A stretch of DNA of 64,000 nt from Actinomadura macrotermitis. Lineage in GTDB: Bacteria > Actinomycetota > Actinomycetes > Streptosporangiales > Streptosporangiaceae. Of the stretch, positions 8,053 to 16,777 are shown one piece after another. Every line of letters starts with the position of its first letter. Within the stretch, counting starts at the first letter, position 1. Position numbers and translations under genes: made by a program. The stretch covers positions 372,001-436,000 of the forward strand of contig NZ_WEGH01000006.1 of the NCBI RefSeq assembly GCF_009604375.1. Reading direction: 5' to 3'. Under the pieces are notes generated by a model. The model was not told the DNA's origin. It did no database searches and saw nothing but the letters and a program-made list of their open reading frames with translations.

Positions 8053-8856
8053 TCAGTCGCCGAACACGGGTGGCCGGTCCTCCTTGCGGGCCTGGATCGC
8101 CTCCTCGAAGTTGCGCGTGGTGAGGCGGACGAACAGCTGGGCCAGGCCCTCGTGGTCCATGTGCGCCTCCAGGCTCGCGGCGTCCAGGCTCGACCACAGC
8201 ATCCGCTTGGTCAGCTCCACGCCGGGACGGCTGAACCCGGCGATCCGCTCGGCCAGCTCGGCGGCGGCGTCCAGCAGCTCGCCGCCGGGGACGGTGCGCG
8301 AGACCAGGCCGATCCGCTCGGCCTCGGCGGCGTCCACGTCCCGCCCCGACAGCATGATCTCGAAGGCGCGGGAGGCGCCGATCGCGCGCGGCAGCAGGTA
8401 GCCGAGGCCGAGCTCGCTGGCGGTGAGGCCGTTGTTGATGCCGGCCGCGCGGAAGCGCGCGGTGTCGGCGGCGATCCGGATGTCGGCGGCGAGGCTGAGG
8501 CAGAACCCGCCGCCGATGGCCGGGCCGTTGACGGCCGCGATCACCGGCTGGTGCAGCCGGCGCATGGCGCGGACGACGTCGTCCAGCAGCTCCATCGAGC
8601 GCAGCGCGATCGTGGACACGGTGAGGCCCTCGATGCCGGGGATGCGGCCGGGCGACTCCAGGTCGGCGCCGGAGCAGAAGCCGCGCCCGGCGCCGGTCAC
8701 CACGACGGCGCGGGTGCCGTTGTCGCGCCCGACCTCCTCCAGCGCCTCGCGGAACGGCACCATGACGTCGAAGGCCATGGCGTTCATCCGCTCGGGGCGG
8801 TTCAGGGTGATCTGGGTGACGTGCGGGCGGGGCTGGTCGATGAGCACGAACGGCAA
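8053..8856 (-). CDS. Enoyl-CoA hydratase/isomerase family protein
   Basis: 267-residue crotonase-fold protein. The core motifs are VVVTGAGRGFCSGADL (oxyanion hole) and HQPVIAAVNGPAIGGGFCLSLAADIRIA, followed by the NNGLTASELGLGYLLPRAIG segment carrying a candidate catalytic acid, and the C-terminal helices. It is likely a 2-enoyl-CoA hydratase of acyl-CoA breakdown. I choose the TTG at 8856 because AGGAGG lies 6 nt before it; GTG at 8847 is the alternative. A perfect 10-bp-arm palindrome lies 18 nt upstream, so the gene probably has its own regulated promoter despite following the aldolase gene on the same strand. Confidence 0.9.
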   Translation of the reverse strand: MPFVLIDQPRPHVTQITLNRPERMNAMAFDVMVPFREALEEVGRDNGTRAVVVTGAGRGFCSGADLESPGRIPGIEGLTVSTIALRSMELLDDVVRAMRRLHQPVIAAVNGPAIGGGFCLSLAADIRIAADTARFRAAGINNGLTASELGLGYLLPRAIGASRAFEIMLSGRDVDAAEAERIGLVSRTVPGGELLDAAAELAERIAGFSRPGVELTKRMLWSSLDAASLEAHMDHEGLAQLFVRLTTRNFEEAIQARKEDRPPVFGD

Positions 8857-8873
8857 CCGGGGCCTCCTCAGCG

Positions 8874-8897
8874 GTAACCTAGCAAGCGCTAGGTTAC
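8874..8897. promoter_or_regulatory. Perfect palindromic operator candidate (dispersed motif, copy 2)
   Basis: Arms GTAACCTAGC (8874-8883) and GCTAGGTTAC (8888-8897) are perfect complements around AAGC. The inner 20 bp, 8876-8895, is the best member of the dispersed motif. It overlaps the stop codon of the aldolase gene and precedes the enoyl-CoA hydratase start by 18 nt. Confidence 0.75.
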
Positions 8898-9517
8898 ATG
8901 GCGAAGCGCTCCACCACCCGCGCCAGCTCCTCCTCGGTGAGCACGCGCGGCTCGCCGATCGTCTTCGCCCGCACGTAGACGCCGCAGAGCCACTCCAGCA
9001 GCCGGGCGTTCTCGTACGCCTCGTCCAGATCGTTCCCGAGGGCGACGCCGCCGTGGTTGGCCATGAGTGCGGCCTTCCGGCCACCTTCGAGGGCGGCGCG
9101 GACGTTGGCGGCCAGCTCGGACGTGCCGTAGGTGGCGTATTCGGCGACCCGCACCGGGCCACCCAGCAGCAGCACGTTGTAGTGGATGGCGGGCAGCTCG
9201 GTCAGCACACCGGCCACGACCGTGCCGTAGGTGGAATGGGTGTGCACGACGGCGGCGGCGTCGGTCGTCTCATAGATGGCCAGGTGCATGGGCGTCTCGG
9301 AGGACGGCTTGCACCCCCCTTCGACCACACGGCCCGCCAGGTCCACCACAGGGCAATCGGCGGGCTCCATCCGGTCGAGCATGACGCCGCCGGGAGTGAC
9401 CGCGACCAGGTCGCCCACCCGGATCGAGATGTTGCCGGACGAGCCGCTGACCAGACCCGTCTCGGCCATCCGGCGGCCGGTCGCGCACAACCGCGCGCGC
9501 TCCTCGGCGAGCTCCAT
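8894..9517 (-). CDS. Class II aldolase/adducin family protein
   Basis: 207-residue zinc aldolase of the fuculose/rhamnulose phosphate aldolase type. Metal ligands are visible at His92, His94 (VHTHST) and His155 (MANHGG), with the catalytic acid Glu74 (SSETPMH). The SGSSGNISIR phosphate-binding loop is near residue 24. The length equals the family norm of about 215. It would cleave a sugar phosphate or related aldol to DHAP or another ketone and an aldehyde, or act as a decarboxylase. The start at 9517 (MELAEE) is preferred over 9523 because GAGGGAG is at proper distance. No sugar kinase or isomerase is adjacent, so the pathway is open. Confidence 0.88.
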   Translation of the reverse strand: MELAEERARLCATGRRMAETGLVSGSSGNISIRVGDLVAVTPGGVMLDRMEPADCPVVDLAGRVVEGGCKPSSETPMHLAIYETTDAAAVVHTHSTYGTVVAGVLTELPAIHYNVLLLGGPVRVAEYATYGTSELAANVRAALEGGRKAALMANHGGVALGNDLDEAYENARLLEWLCGVYVRAKTIGEPRVLTEEELARVVERFAM

Positions 9518-9768
9518 ATGCATCTCCCTCGGGTTCGACGATCCGCACGCGTACGCTAGACCGTCGTAGCCCTCGGAGCGCACATCGTGGACGCCCGCGC
9601 CCAGCCGGTGGACGGCGGCAGGCGGCGGCCGTCCGCGCCCCGCCCCCGGCCCGGGAAAGATCTACCGTCCTTGACAAGGAGATGGCTCCCGGCTGCGACC
9701 GCGCCGCCGCATCCGAGAGCCATGTCCAAAAAGTAGACGCATCGAGCGTCATGTCGGTTTCATACCGG

Positions 9769-10416
9769 TTACGCGCTCGGCATCGCCGCGCTCCGCGCGC
9801 CGAGCACCGCCTCGGCCGCGCCCACCAGCTGGGACAGGCGGTACACCTCGGTGCGGTGGAACGGCGGCGCCCCGGTGCGCGCCACCACCAGCGCCCGGCC
9901 GCCCGGCGCGTCCCCCGCCATCGGGCAGACCGCGTACTGGGTGCCGTCCGGCGCGGTGAACGCGCGCGACCGCAGCGGCGCCAGGTCGGGCAGCTCCACC
10001 TCGTCCGCGCCGATGCTGGCGTGCGCCGGCACCGCGCCGTCGGCCTGGATCTCGGCGAGCACCGCCCAGTCGGCGCTGAGGATGGCCGGCACCGCGTCGG
10101 TCAGGGTGAGCGCGCCGCGCCCGGGGTCGGCGGCGAGCTGGCCGACCAGCGCGGCGTCGGGCGAGGCGCCCTGCGGCTCGGCGGTCGGCCACACCCCGAC
10201 CAGGTCCACCCCGGGGACCGAGCCGAGCCCGTCGCAGAGCCGCTCGATGCCCGCGCCGGCGGGCCAGGCGACGGTGAAGTCGTCGAGGGCGCGCCCGTTC
10301 TCGCGCTCCAGGACCGCCATCTGGACCACGTCGGCCCCGGCGGCGCCCAGGATGCGCGCCACCTGCCCCAGCGCCCCCGGACGGTCCGGCAGCCGGACCC
10401 GAATCCGCAGCAACAT
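9769..10416 (-). CDS. ACT-domain protein
   Basis: 215-residue protein starting with an ACT amino-acid-binding domain (MLLRIRVRLPDRPGALGQVARILGAAGADVVQMAVLERENGRALDDFTV, about 1-75). The rest, about 85-215, resembles a GAF-like sensory module (YAVCPMAGDAPGGRALVVARTGAPPFHRTEVYRLSQLVGAAEAVL). The combination suggests a cytoplasmic ligand sensor without an enzyme domain. GGGGAGGTGACG precedes the ATG at 10416. It is divergent from the grpE-like gene with a 193-nt intergenic region containing a 16-bp GC palindrome. Whether it has anything to do with the chaperone-GTPase cassette is unclear. Confidence 0.75.
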   Translation of the reverse strand: MLLRIRVRLPDRPGALGQVARILGAAGADVVQMAVLERENGRALDDFTVAWPAGAGIERLCDGLGSVPGVDLVGVWPTAEPQGASPDAALVGQLAADPGRGALTLTDAVPAILSADWAVLAEIQADGAVPAHASIGADEVELPDLAPLRSRAFTAPDGTQYAVCPMAGDAPGGRALVVARTGAPPFHRTEVYRLSQLVGAAEAVLGARSAAMPSA

Positions 10417-10521
10417 CGTCACCTCCCCTTTCACCCCGTACCGGGAGTGACCGGTACGGGTCCCCAGCCTGCGGCAAAGCCGTTTCGGTCGTGTTACCCC
10501 GTGATGACGGCGGCAAGAAAC

Positions 10522-10537
10522 CCCGCCCCGGGGCGGG
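10522..10537. promoter_or_regulatory. 16-bp perfect GC palindrome in divergent promoter region
   Basis: CCCGCCCCGGGGCGGG, fully self-complementary with no loop, lies between the divergent ACT gene and grpE-like gene. Because neither gene ends here it is unlikely to be a terminator; it could be a protein-binding site. Chance occurrence is possible in such GC-rich DNA. Confidence 0.3.
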
Positions 10538-10609
10538 TCAAGGAAAAGAAAGGGGAAGGTCAACGCAAGACCTACCCCACGCCATCGCGGCCCATTAGGG
10601 TGACTGAAC

Positions 10610-11257
10610 GTGTCGAGTGATCGGGATCGCCAGGTAAGCGAGGCCCCGCAGTCCGGGCCCGGGTCCTCCGCTGCGCCCGATCCGCTCCCCGCCGAACTGT
10701 GCGCGGCGCTCGCCGCGCTGACCGAGCGGCTGGACCGCGAGCACGAGCGCGCCGCGCACCGCGAGACGATCATCGACCGGCTGCACGAGGAGAACCAGCG
10801 GCTGCGCCGCGGCGAGCTCGCCGCGATGCTGGAGCCCGCCTGCACGACGCTGCTGCGGCTGTACGACCGGGTCCGGCAGGCCGGCGCGCACTGGACCGGC
10901 GAGGGCGAGGACGAACCCGGCGGCGCCGGGGTGCTCGGGCCGCTGCTGGACTCGGTCGCCGGCGACGTGCTGGACGCCCTGGCCCGGCTCGGCGTCGAGC
11001 GCTTCGCCGTCGAGCCCGGCGCGCCCTACGACGCCGCCCGGCACCGGCCCGTGCGCACCGAGCCGGTGGACGGCCCGCGCGACGGCACCGTCGTGCGGGT
11101 CCTCGCCGAGGGCTTCGAGCAGAGCGGGCGGATCGTGCGCAAGGCCGAGGTCTGCGTCGGGCGGGCATCGCCCGCGGGCGATGCCGAAGGTCACAACAGG
11201 CCGGAAACCCTGCGCGCGGCCGGGCCGGGCGAGACGATGAACACCAGCACCCGGTAG
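10610..11257 (+). CDS. GrpE-like nucleotide exchange factor
   Basis: 215-residue protein with GTG start. An N-terminal helical stretch (about 30-70, ELCAALAALTERLDREHERAAHRETIIDRLHEENQRL) predicts a coiled coil. It is followed by a helical bundle (LEPACTTLLRLYDRVRQAG...LDALARLGVERF) and a small beta domain ending GTVVRVLAEGFEQSGRIVRKAEVCVGR, which corresponds to the GrpE wing (V.......GY...GRVLR.A.V.V). The C-terminal 35 residues are unrelated and polar. It should act as ADP/ATP exchange factor for the Hsp70 encoded 18 nt downstream. No dnaJ or clpB is nearby and the pair sits in a GTPase cassette, so it is a dedicated rather than housekeeping GrpE. Confidence 0.85.
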   Translation: MSSDRDRQVSEAPQSGPGSSAAPDPLPAELCAALAALTERLDREHERAAHRETIIDRLHEENQRLRRGELAAMLEPACTTLLRLYDRVRQAGAHWTGEGEDEPGGAGVLGPLLDSVAGDVLDALARLGVERFAVEPGAPYDAARHRPVRTEPVDGPRDGTVVRVLAEGFEQSGRIVRKAEVCVGRASPAGDAEGHNRPETLRAAGPGETMNTSTR

Positions 11258-11275
11258 CGATAGGTGAATGAGGAC

Positions 11276-12859
<1,584 letters not shown>

Positions 12860-12861
12860 CG

Positions 12862-12982
12862 CGAGCGGAGGCGAGGCCATGAGCGCGAGCGGCCGCGCGG
12901 CGGCTGGACTGAGGAGCCTGCGACGAGGGAAGCCGCCGCGTAAGGCGGCCGCGAGCCGCCGAGCGGAGGCGAGGCCATGAGC
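12862..12982 (+). repeat. 23-bp direct repeat flanking a short insertion before the scaffold gene
   Basis: The same 23 bases, beginning CGAGCGGAGGCGAGG and ending CCATGAGC, occur at 12862-12884 and again at 12960-12982. Each copy contains a Shine-Dalgarno-like GGAGG and an ATG. The 75 nt between them contain a hairpin (GCCGCC 12932-12937, GGCGGC 12944-12949). The pattern looks like a small repeat element inserted at, and duplicating, the ribosome-binding site and start codon of the next gene. Confidence 0.6.
12879..12980 (+). CDS. Possible 33-residue leader ORF, basic (doubtful)
   Basis: This open frame starts at the ATG of the first 23-bp repeat copy and reads MSASGRAAAGLRSLRRG at its start, ending REA RP-like with many Arg and Lys. 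Its TGA overlaps the ATG of the scaffold gene as ATGA, so ribosomes translating it could be passed on to the scaffold gene. The coding potential is weak and it may simply be a by-product of the repeat insertion. Confidence 0.25.
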   Translation: MSASGRAAAGLRSLRRGKPPRKAAASRRAEARP

Positions 12983-15556
12983 ACTGCCTTTGACGAGGAG
13001 TACCGGCGTGACGTCCTGGAGCCCGCGCGGGCGGCCGGGGACGCGCCGCCGGAGGATCTGCGGGCGCGGTACGCGCTGCCCGAGCCGCTGGACCCGGCCG
13101 GGGTCGCGGCGCGGGTCAAGCAGGTGCGGCAGTGCTGGCGGCGGGCGCGCGGGCAGCTGAAGTACCGGCGGCTGGTGGACCGGCTGGAGGCCGAGCACCG
13201 CGAGCTGGCGCCGCTGTTCCTGGCGGCCGAGCGCGGCGATCTGCGGCCGCTGGCCGAGCGGCTGCGCGGCGGCCAGGAGCGGTCGCAGCGGCGCCGGGCC
13301 GAGGCGCGGGCGCGGCTGGCCGACGCCGCCGGGGGGCTGCGGATGGCGACGCCCGCCGAGCTGGAGGGCATCGCGCGGACGGCGGGGGTGACGGCGGCCG
13401 AGCTCGCCGCGCTGGCGGAGGCCGACCGGATCGAGGTCCGTGAGCCCGACGCGCTCCCGGCGGCCGCGCCGTACGCGGCGTTCCGCAGTGTGCGCGCGTC
13501 GCTGGACGTGCTCGGCATGCGGCACCTGGCCGACTTCGTGTTCGCGGGGCGTCCGCCCGGCCCGATGCGGGTGCTGGACGGGTTCGCCGCGCCGGGCGTC
13601 GTCCTGGACGCGGCGGCGGTGGAGGCGGCGGGCGAGCGGTGGGCGCGGCGCAGCCGCGACACCAGCACCACGCACGCGGGCACGGTCCTGGCGGCGCTGC
13701 GGTCGGGCGCCGACCTGGCCGGGCTCGTCCGGTACGACGTGGCGGAGCGGCTGCGCGAGCGGCTGCGGCAGCGCGCGTCGGAGCGGGCGCTGATGCGGCA
13801 CGCGGTGGAGGACCTCGGTGTCGACGCCGGCGACGCGCGGCGCCTGGTGTTCGCGGTGCTGCGCGAGACCGCGCCGGGCGGCGGCCTGGAGGGGCGGCTG
13901 CGGGCGCTGCTGGACGGCGGCGAGGTGCACGCCGCCGCCGAGCTGGCGGACGCCGGCCACGAGGACGTGCCCGAGGAGGCCGCGGTGCTGGCCGCCGAAG
14001 CGCGGCAGCGCGTGGCGACCGCGGTGCGGCTGCGCGAGCAGGCCGCCGCCGAGCCCGACCCGGACCGGGCGTGGCTGCTGCTCGCCGACGCGCTGCGCCT
14101 GGTCGGCGACCTGCCGGGCGCGGCCGAGCACCAGCGGCGCCTCGCGCCGCGGCCGGTGCCGGCGCTGCGCGCGGACGTGGACGGCGCGTCGGTGCGGCTG
14201 TCGTGGGAGCCGTCGCCGTCGACCGCCGGTGAAGTCCGGTATCTGCTGGTGCGCCGCCGGGACCGGCCGCCGCGCGGCGCCGCCGACGGGGAGCCGCTGG
14301 CCGGCCCGCGCGACGACCGCGTCCCGGTGAACGTGCCGCTCTACTACGCGGCCGTCGCGGTGCGCGGGGAGGCCGCCGCCGCGCCCGCCGTCGCCGGACC
14401 GGTCGTGGTGCGGCCCGAGCCGCGGGAGGTGGAGCTGGTCCCCGGCGACGGCGTCGTCACCGGCCGCTGGCGCTGCCCGCCCGAGGCGGCGCGGGTGCAG
14501 GTCGTGCGCGGCGACCGGCGTGTCGAGGCGGACCGCGACGGCTTCCGCGAGGACGTCCCGAACGGCGTCACCCAGCACTACCGGGTCTGCGCGGTGTACC
14601 TGGACGGGTCGGGCCGGGAGGTCGTGACGCCCGGCGTGCGGGTGTCGGTGACGCCGAGCGCGCCGCCCGAGCCGGTGTACGAGCTGGCCGTCGCGCCCGA
14701 TCCCGGCGACCCCGGGCGGCTGCTGGTGCGGTTCGCGCCGCCCGCGCACGGCACCGTGGAGCTGGTGCTGACGGCGGCCGAGCCGCCGTGGCCGCGCAGC
14801 GCGCTGGTGCCGATCGAGGAGGTGTGGCGGGAGAGCCGCCGCCTCGCCGCGACGCCGTCGGGGACGGCGCTGGCGGTGCGGCCGGGCGCGGGCGGCTGGC
14901 TGCTGGCCGTCAGTGTCGCCGAGGGCACCGCCGCGATCGGCGCGTGCCACCGGCACGTGAACCTGCCGCCGCCGCGCCGCCTGGTCGCCGAGCGGCGCGG
15001 CGCGCACGTGCACGTCGGCTTCGACTGGCCGGCCGACGTGACCGAGGTGGAGGTGACCTGGCGGGCCGGGTCCCGGCACGACGCCGGCGCCGCCGAGCGC
15101 GTCGTGGTCACCCGCGCCGGCTACGACACCGGCGGCGGCCTGCGGCTGCCCGTCCCCGAGGACGAACCGGTGGAGATCGCCGTCGCCGCCGCCGGGTTCG
15201 CCGGCGGCGACCGCGTCACCGGCCCGGCGGCGACCACCGAGGTCGCCGCGCGGACCGTGGTGCACTACGACGTGACGCGCGGCGGCCCGCCGTGGCGGCG
15301 CTCGCTGACGATCCGGCTGACGTCGGGCCGCCCGGTCCGGGTCGCCCGGCTCGACCTGGTCGTGCGCGCCGGGCGGGTGATGCCGCACCGGCGCGGCGAC
15401 GGCGAGACGCTGCACAGCTGGGAGCAGGTCCCGGTGCCCGGCGAGCTGTCGGTCGCGCTGCCCTCCCTGGCGGGGCCGTACTGGCTGCGCTGCTTCGCCG
15501 ACGACGACGTCGAGCTGAGCGATCCCCCCGTCCGCCGCCTCCAGGTCACCAGATGA
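12977..15556 (+). CDS. Large scaffold-like protein with C-terminal FN3-like beta domains
   Basis: 859-residue protein without an obvious enzyme motif. Residues about 1-400 are helical, rich in Arg, Glu and Ala, with coiled-coil-like stretches and tandem helical pairs (ERLRERLRQRASERALMRHAVEDLGV; LRALLDGGEVHAAAELADAGHEDVPEEAAVLAAEARQRV). From about residue 395 on there are repeated beta domains of fibronectin type III character: ADVDGASVRLSWEPSPS..., RPEPREVELVPGDGVVTGRWRCP...QHYRVCAVYLDGSGREV..., and further ones to the end. No signal peptide or membrane segment is seen, so the FN3-like modules are probably cytoplasmic. It overlaps the downstream GTPase gene as ATGA. It is likely a scaffold linking Hsp70 and the GTPases; this is inferred from gene order. 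Confidence 0.75.
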   Translation: MSTAFDEEYRRDVLEPARAAGDAPPEDLRARYALPEPLDPAGVAARVKQVRQCWRRARGQLKYRRLVDRLEAEHRELAPLFLAAERGDLRPLAERLRGGQERSQRRRAEARARLADAAGGLRMATPAELEGIARTAGVTAAELAALAEADRIEVREPDALPAAAPYAAFRSVRASLDVLGMRHLADFVFAGRPPGPMRVLDGFAAPGVVLDAAAVEAAGERWARRSRDTSTTHAGTVLAALRSGADLAGLVRYDVAERLRERLRQRASERALMRHAVEDLGVDAGDARRLVFAVLRETAPGGGLEGRLRALLDGGEVHAAAELADAGHEDVPEEAAVLAAEARQRVATAVRLREQAAAEPDPDRAWLLLADALRLVGDLPGAAEHQRRLAPRPVPALRADVDGASVRLSWEPSPSTAGEVRYLLVRRRDRPPRGAADGEPLAGPRDDRVPVNVPLYYAAVAVRGEAAAAPAVAGPVVVRPEPREVELVPGDGVVTGRWRCPPEAARVQVVRGDRRVEADRDGFREDVPNGVTQHYRVCAVYLDGSGREVVTPGVRVSVTPSAPPEPVYELAVAPDPGDPGRLLVRFAPPAHGTVELVLTAAEPPWPRSALVPIEEVWRESRRLAATPSGTALAVRPGAGGWLLAVSVAEGTAAIGACHRHVNLPPPRRLVAERRGAHVHVGFDWPADVTEVEVTWRAGSRHDAGAAERVVVTRAGYDTGGGLRLPVPEDEPVEIAVAAAGFAGGDRVTGPAATTEVAARTVVHYDVTRGGPPWRRSLTIRLTSGRPVRVARLDLVVRAGRVMPHRRGDGETLHSWEQVPVPGELSVALPSLAGPYWLRCFADDDVELSDPPVRRLQVTR

Positions 15557-16773
15557 GGAGTCCCGTGCCGTCCTCGTCCCGGCAGGGCATCACCTGCCCG
15601 TACTGCTTCGCGGTCGTCGCCGCGCAGCGCATCCCCTACCGCTGCCGGGGGCAGGCGGGCCGCCGGGCGGGCTGCGCGCCGGTGCTGGACAAGGAGCTGG
15701 CCGCCTACACCGGGTCCACGGCGGGCGCGTCGCTGCCGCCGGTGTTCGACGCGCCGGGCGGCAAGGCGCGCGCGGACTGCCCCACGTGCGGGCAGACGAC
15801 CGGCAGCCGCGTCTGCCCCGAGTGCCACAACCCGCTGCCGCCTGCGTACTGCGACTCCCCCGGCCGGATCGTCGCGCTGGTCGGCGCCAAGAACGCCGGG
15901 AAGAGCACCTACATCGCGGTGCTGCTGCACGAGCTGATGAACCGGGTCGGCACCGAACTGGACGCCTCGCTGGTGGCGTGCGACGACCGCACGATCGAGC
16001 GCTACAAGCGCGACTTCGCGCGCCCGCTGCTGGAGGAGCGGCGGCTGCTGCCGACGACGGCGAGCGCGGCGACGTCCCCGCGCGAGCCGCTGGTCTACCT
16101 GCTGACCCGCACCCGCCGCGCCCGGACGCGGTTCGCCCGCGAGCGCACCGACTCGCTCGCGCTGGTGCTGTTCGACACCGCCGGGGAGGACCTGCGCAGC
16201 CGCGAGGTCCGCGACCTGCACCTGCGGTACCTGGAGGCGGCCGACGCGGTCATCTTCCTGGTCGACCCGCTGGAGCTGCCCGCCGCCCGGCCCTCGGTGG
16301 GCGACGGGGTGCCCACCGGCGCCGCCGACGACCCCGACAGCGAGCCGATCAACATCATCGCGCGCGTCACCGAGGCGCTGCGCGCCCGGCACGGCGTGCG
16401 GCCGGGCGAGCGGCTGCGCGTCCCGGTCGCGGTCGCGCTCACCAAGATCGACGTGCTGCGGCCCGCGCTGCTGCGCCAGTCGGCGCTGCACCGCTCGCGC
16501 ACGGGCGCCGGGGTGCTCGACCTGGACGACCGCGAGGCGGTGAACGAGCAGGTCCGGTCGCTGCTGCACGAGTGGCAGGCGGGCGGCCTGGACACCTATC
16601 TCGGCCAGCAGTACGCCGACTACGCGCTGTTCGGGCTGTCGGCGCTCGGCGGCGTCCCCGAGAACGGGCGGGTCGGCGCGGGCGGCGTCCGCCCCTACCG
16701 CACCGAGGATCCGCTTCTGTGGCTGCTGCACCGGTTCGGGATGCTCGCGGGCGCCCGGTCGCAGGGGTCGTGA
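15553..16773 (+). CDS. Zinc-ribbon TRAFAC-type GTPase (double-GTPase system, member 1)
   Basis: 406-residue soluble protein. Two N-terminal zinc-binding units are visible: C15xxC18 with C31 and C41, then C76xxC79 with C88xxC91. A GTPase domain follows: P-loop GAKNAGKST (111-119), switch II DTAGE (207-211) and TKID (296-299) for guanine recognition. This is the arrangement of the DO-GTPase families that occur as two divergent copies in one operon. The ATG at 15553 overlaps the previous stop; GTG at 15565, with GAGGAG four bases upstream, is an alternative. It probably acts with the GAP1 protein encoded 4 nt downstream and the membrane GTPase after that. Confidence 0.85.
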   Translation: MRSPVPSSSRQGITCPYCFAVVAAQRIPYRCRGQAGRRAGCAPVLDKELAAYTGSTAGASLPPVFDAPGGKARADCPTCGQTTGSRVCPECHNPLPPAYCDSPGRIVALVGAKNAGKSTYIAVLLHELMNRVGTELDASLVACDDRTIERYKRDFARPLLEERRLLPTTASAATSPREPLVYLLTRTRRARTRFARERTDSLALVLFDTAGEDLRSREVRDLHLRYLEAADAVIFLVDPLELPAARPSVGDGVPTGAADDPDSEPINIIARVTEALRARHGVRPGERLRVPVAVALTKIDVLRPALLRQSALHRSRTGAGVLDLDDREAVNEQVRSLLHEWQAGGLDTYLGQQYADYALFGLSALGGVPENGRVGAGGVRPYRTEDPLLWLLHRFGMLAGARSQGS

Positions 16774-16777
16774 CGGC

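Noticed and set aside
10522..10537. GC palindrome as a terminator
   Set aside because: It lies between two divergent starts, so no transcript ends there.
10417..10609. Possible CIRCE or HAIR heat-shock operator before grpE/hsp70
   Set aside because: Neither the TTAGCACTC-type nor the CTTGAGT-type inverted repeat is present; only a GC palindrome is seen, which supports a non-heat-shock role.
12879..12980. Confident annotation of the 33-codon ORF as a gene
   Set aside because: It arises from a repeat and has no family; kept only as a low-confidence entry.
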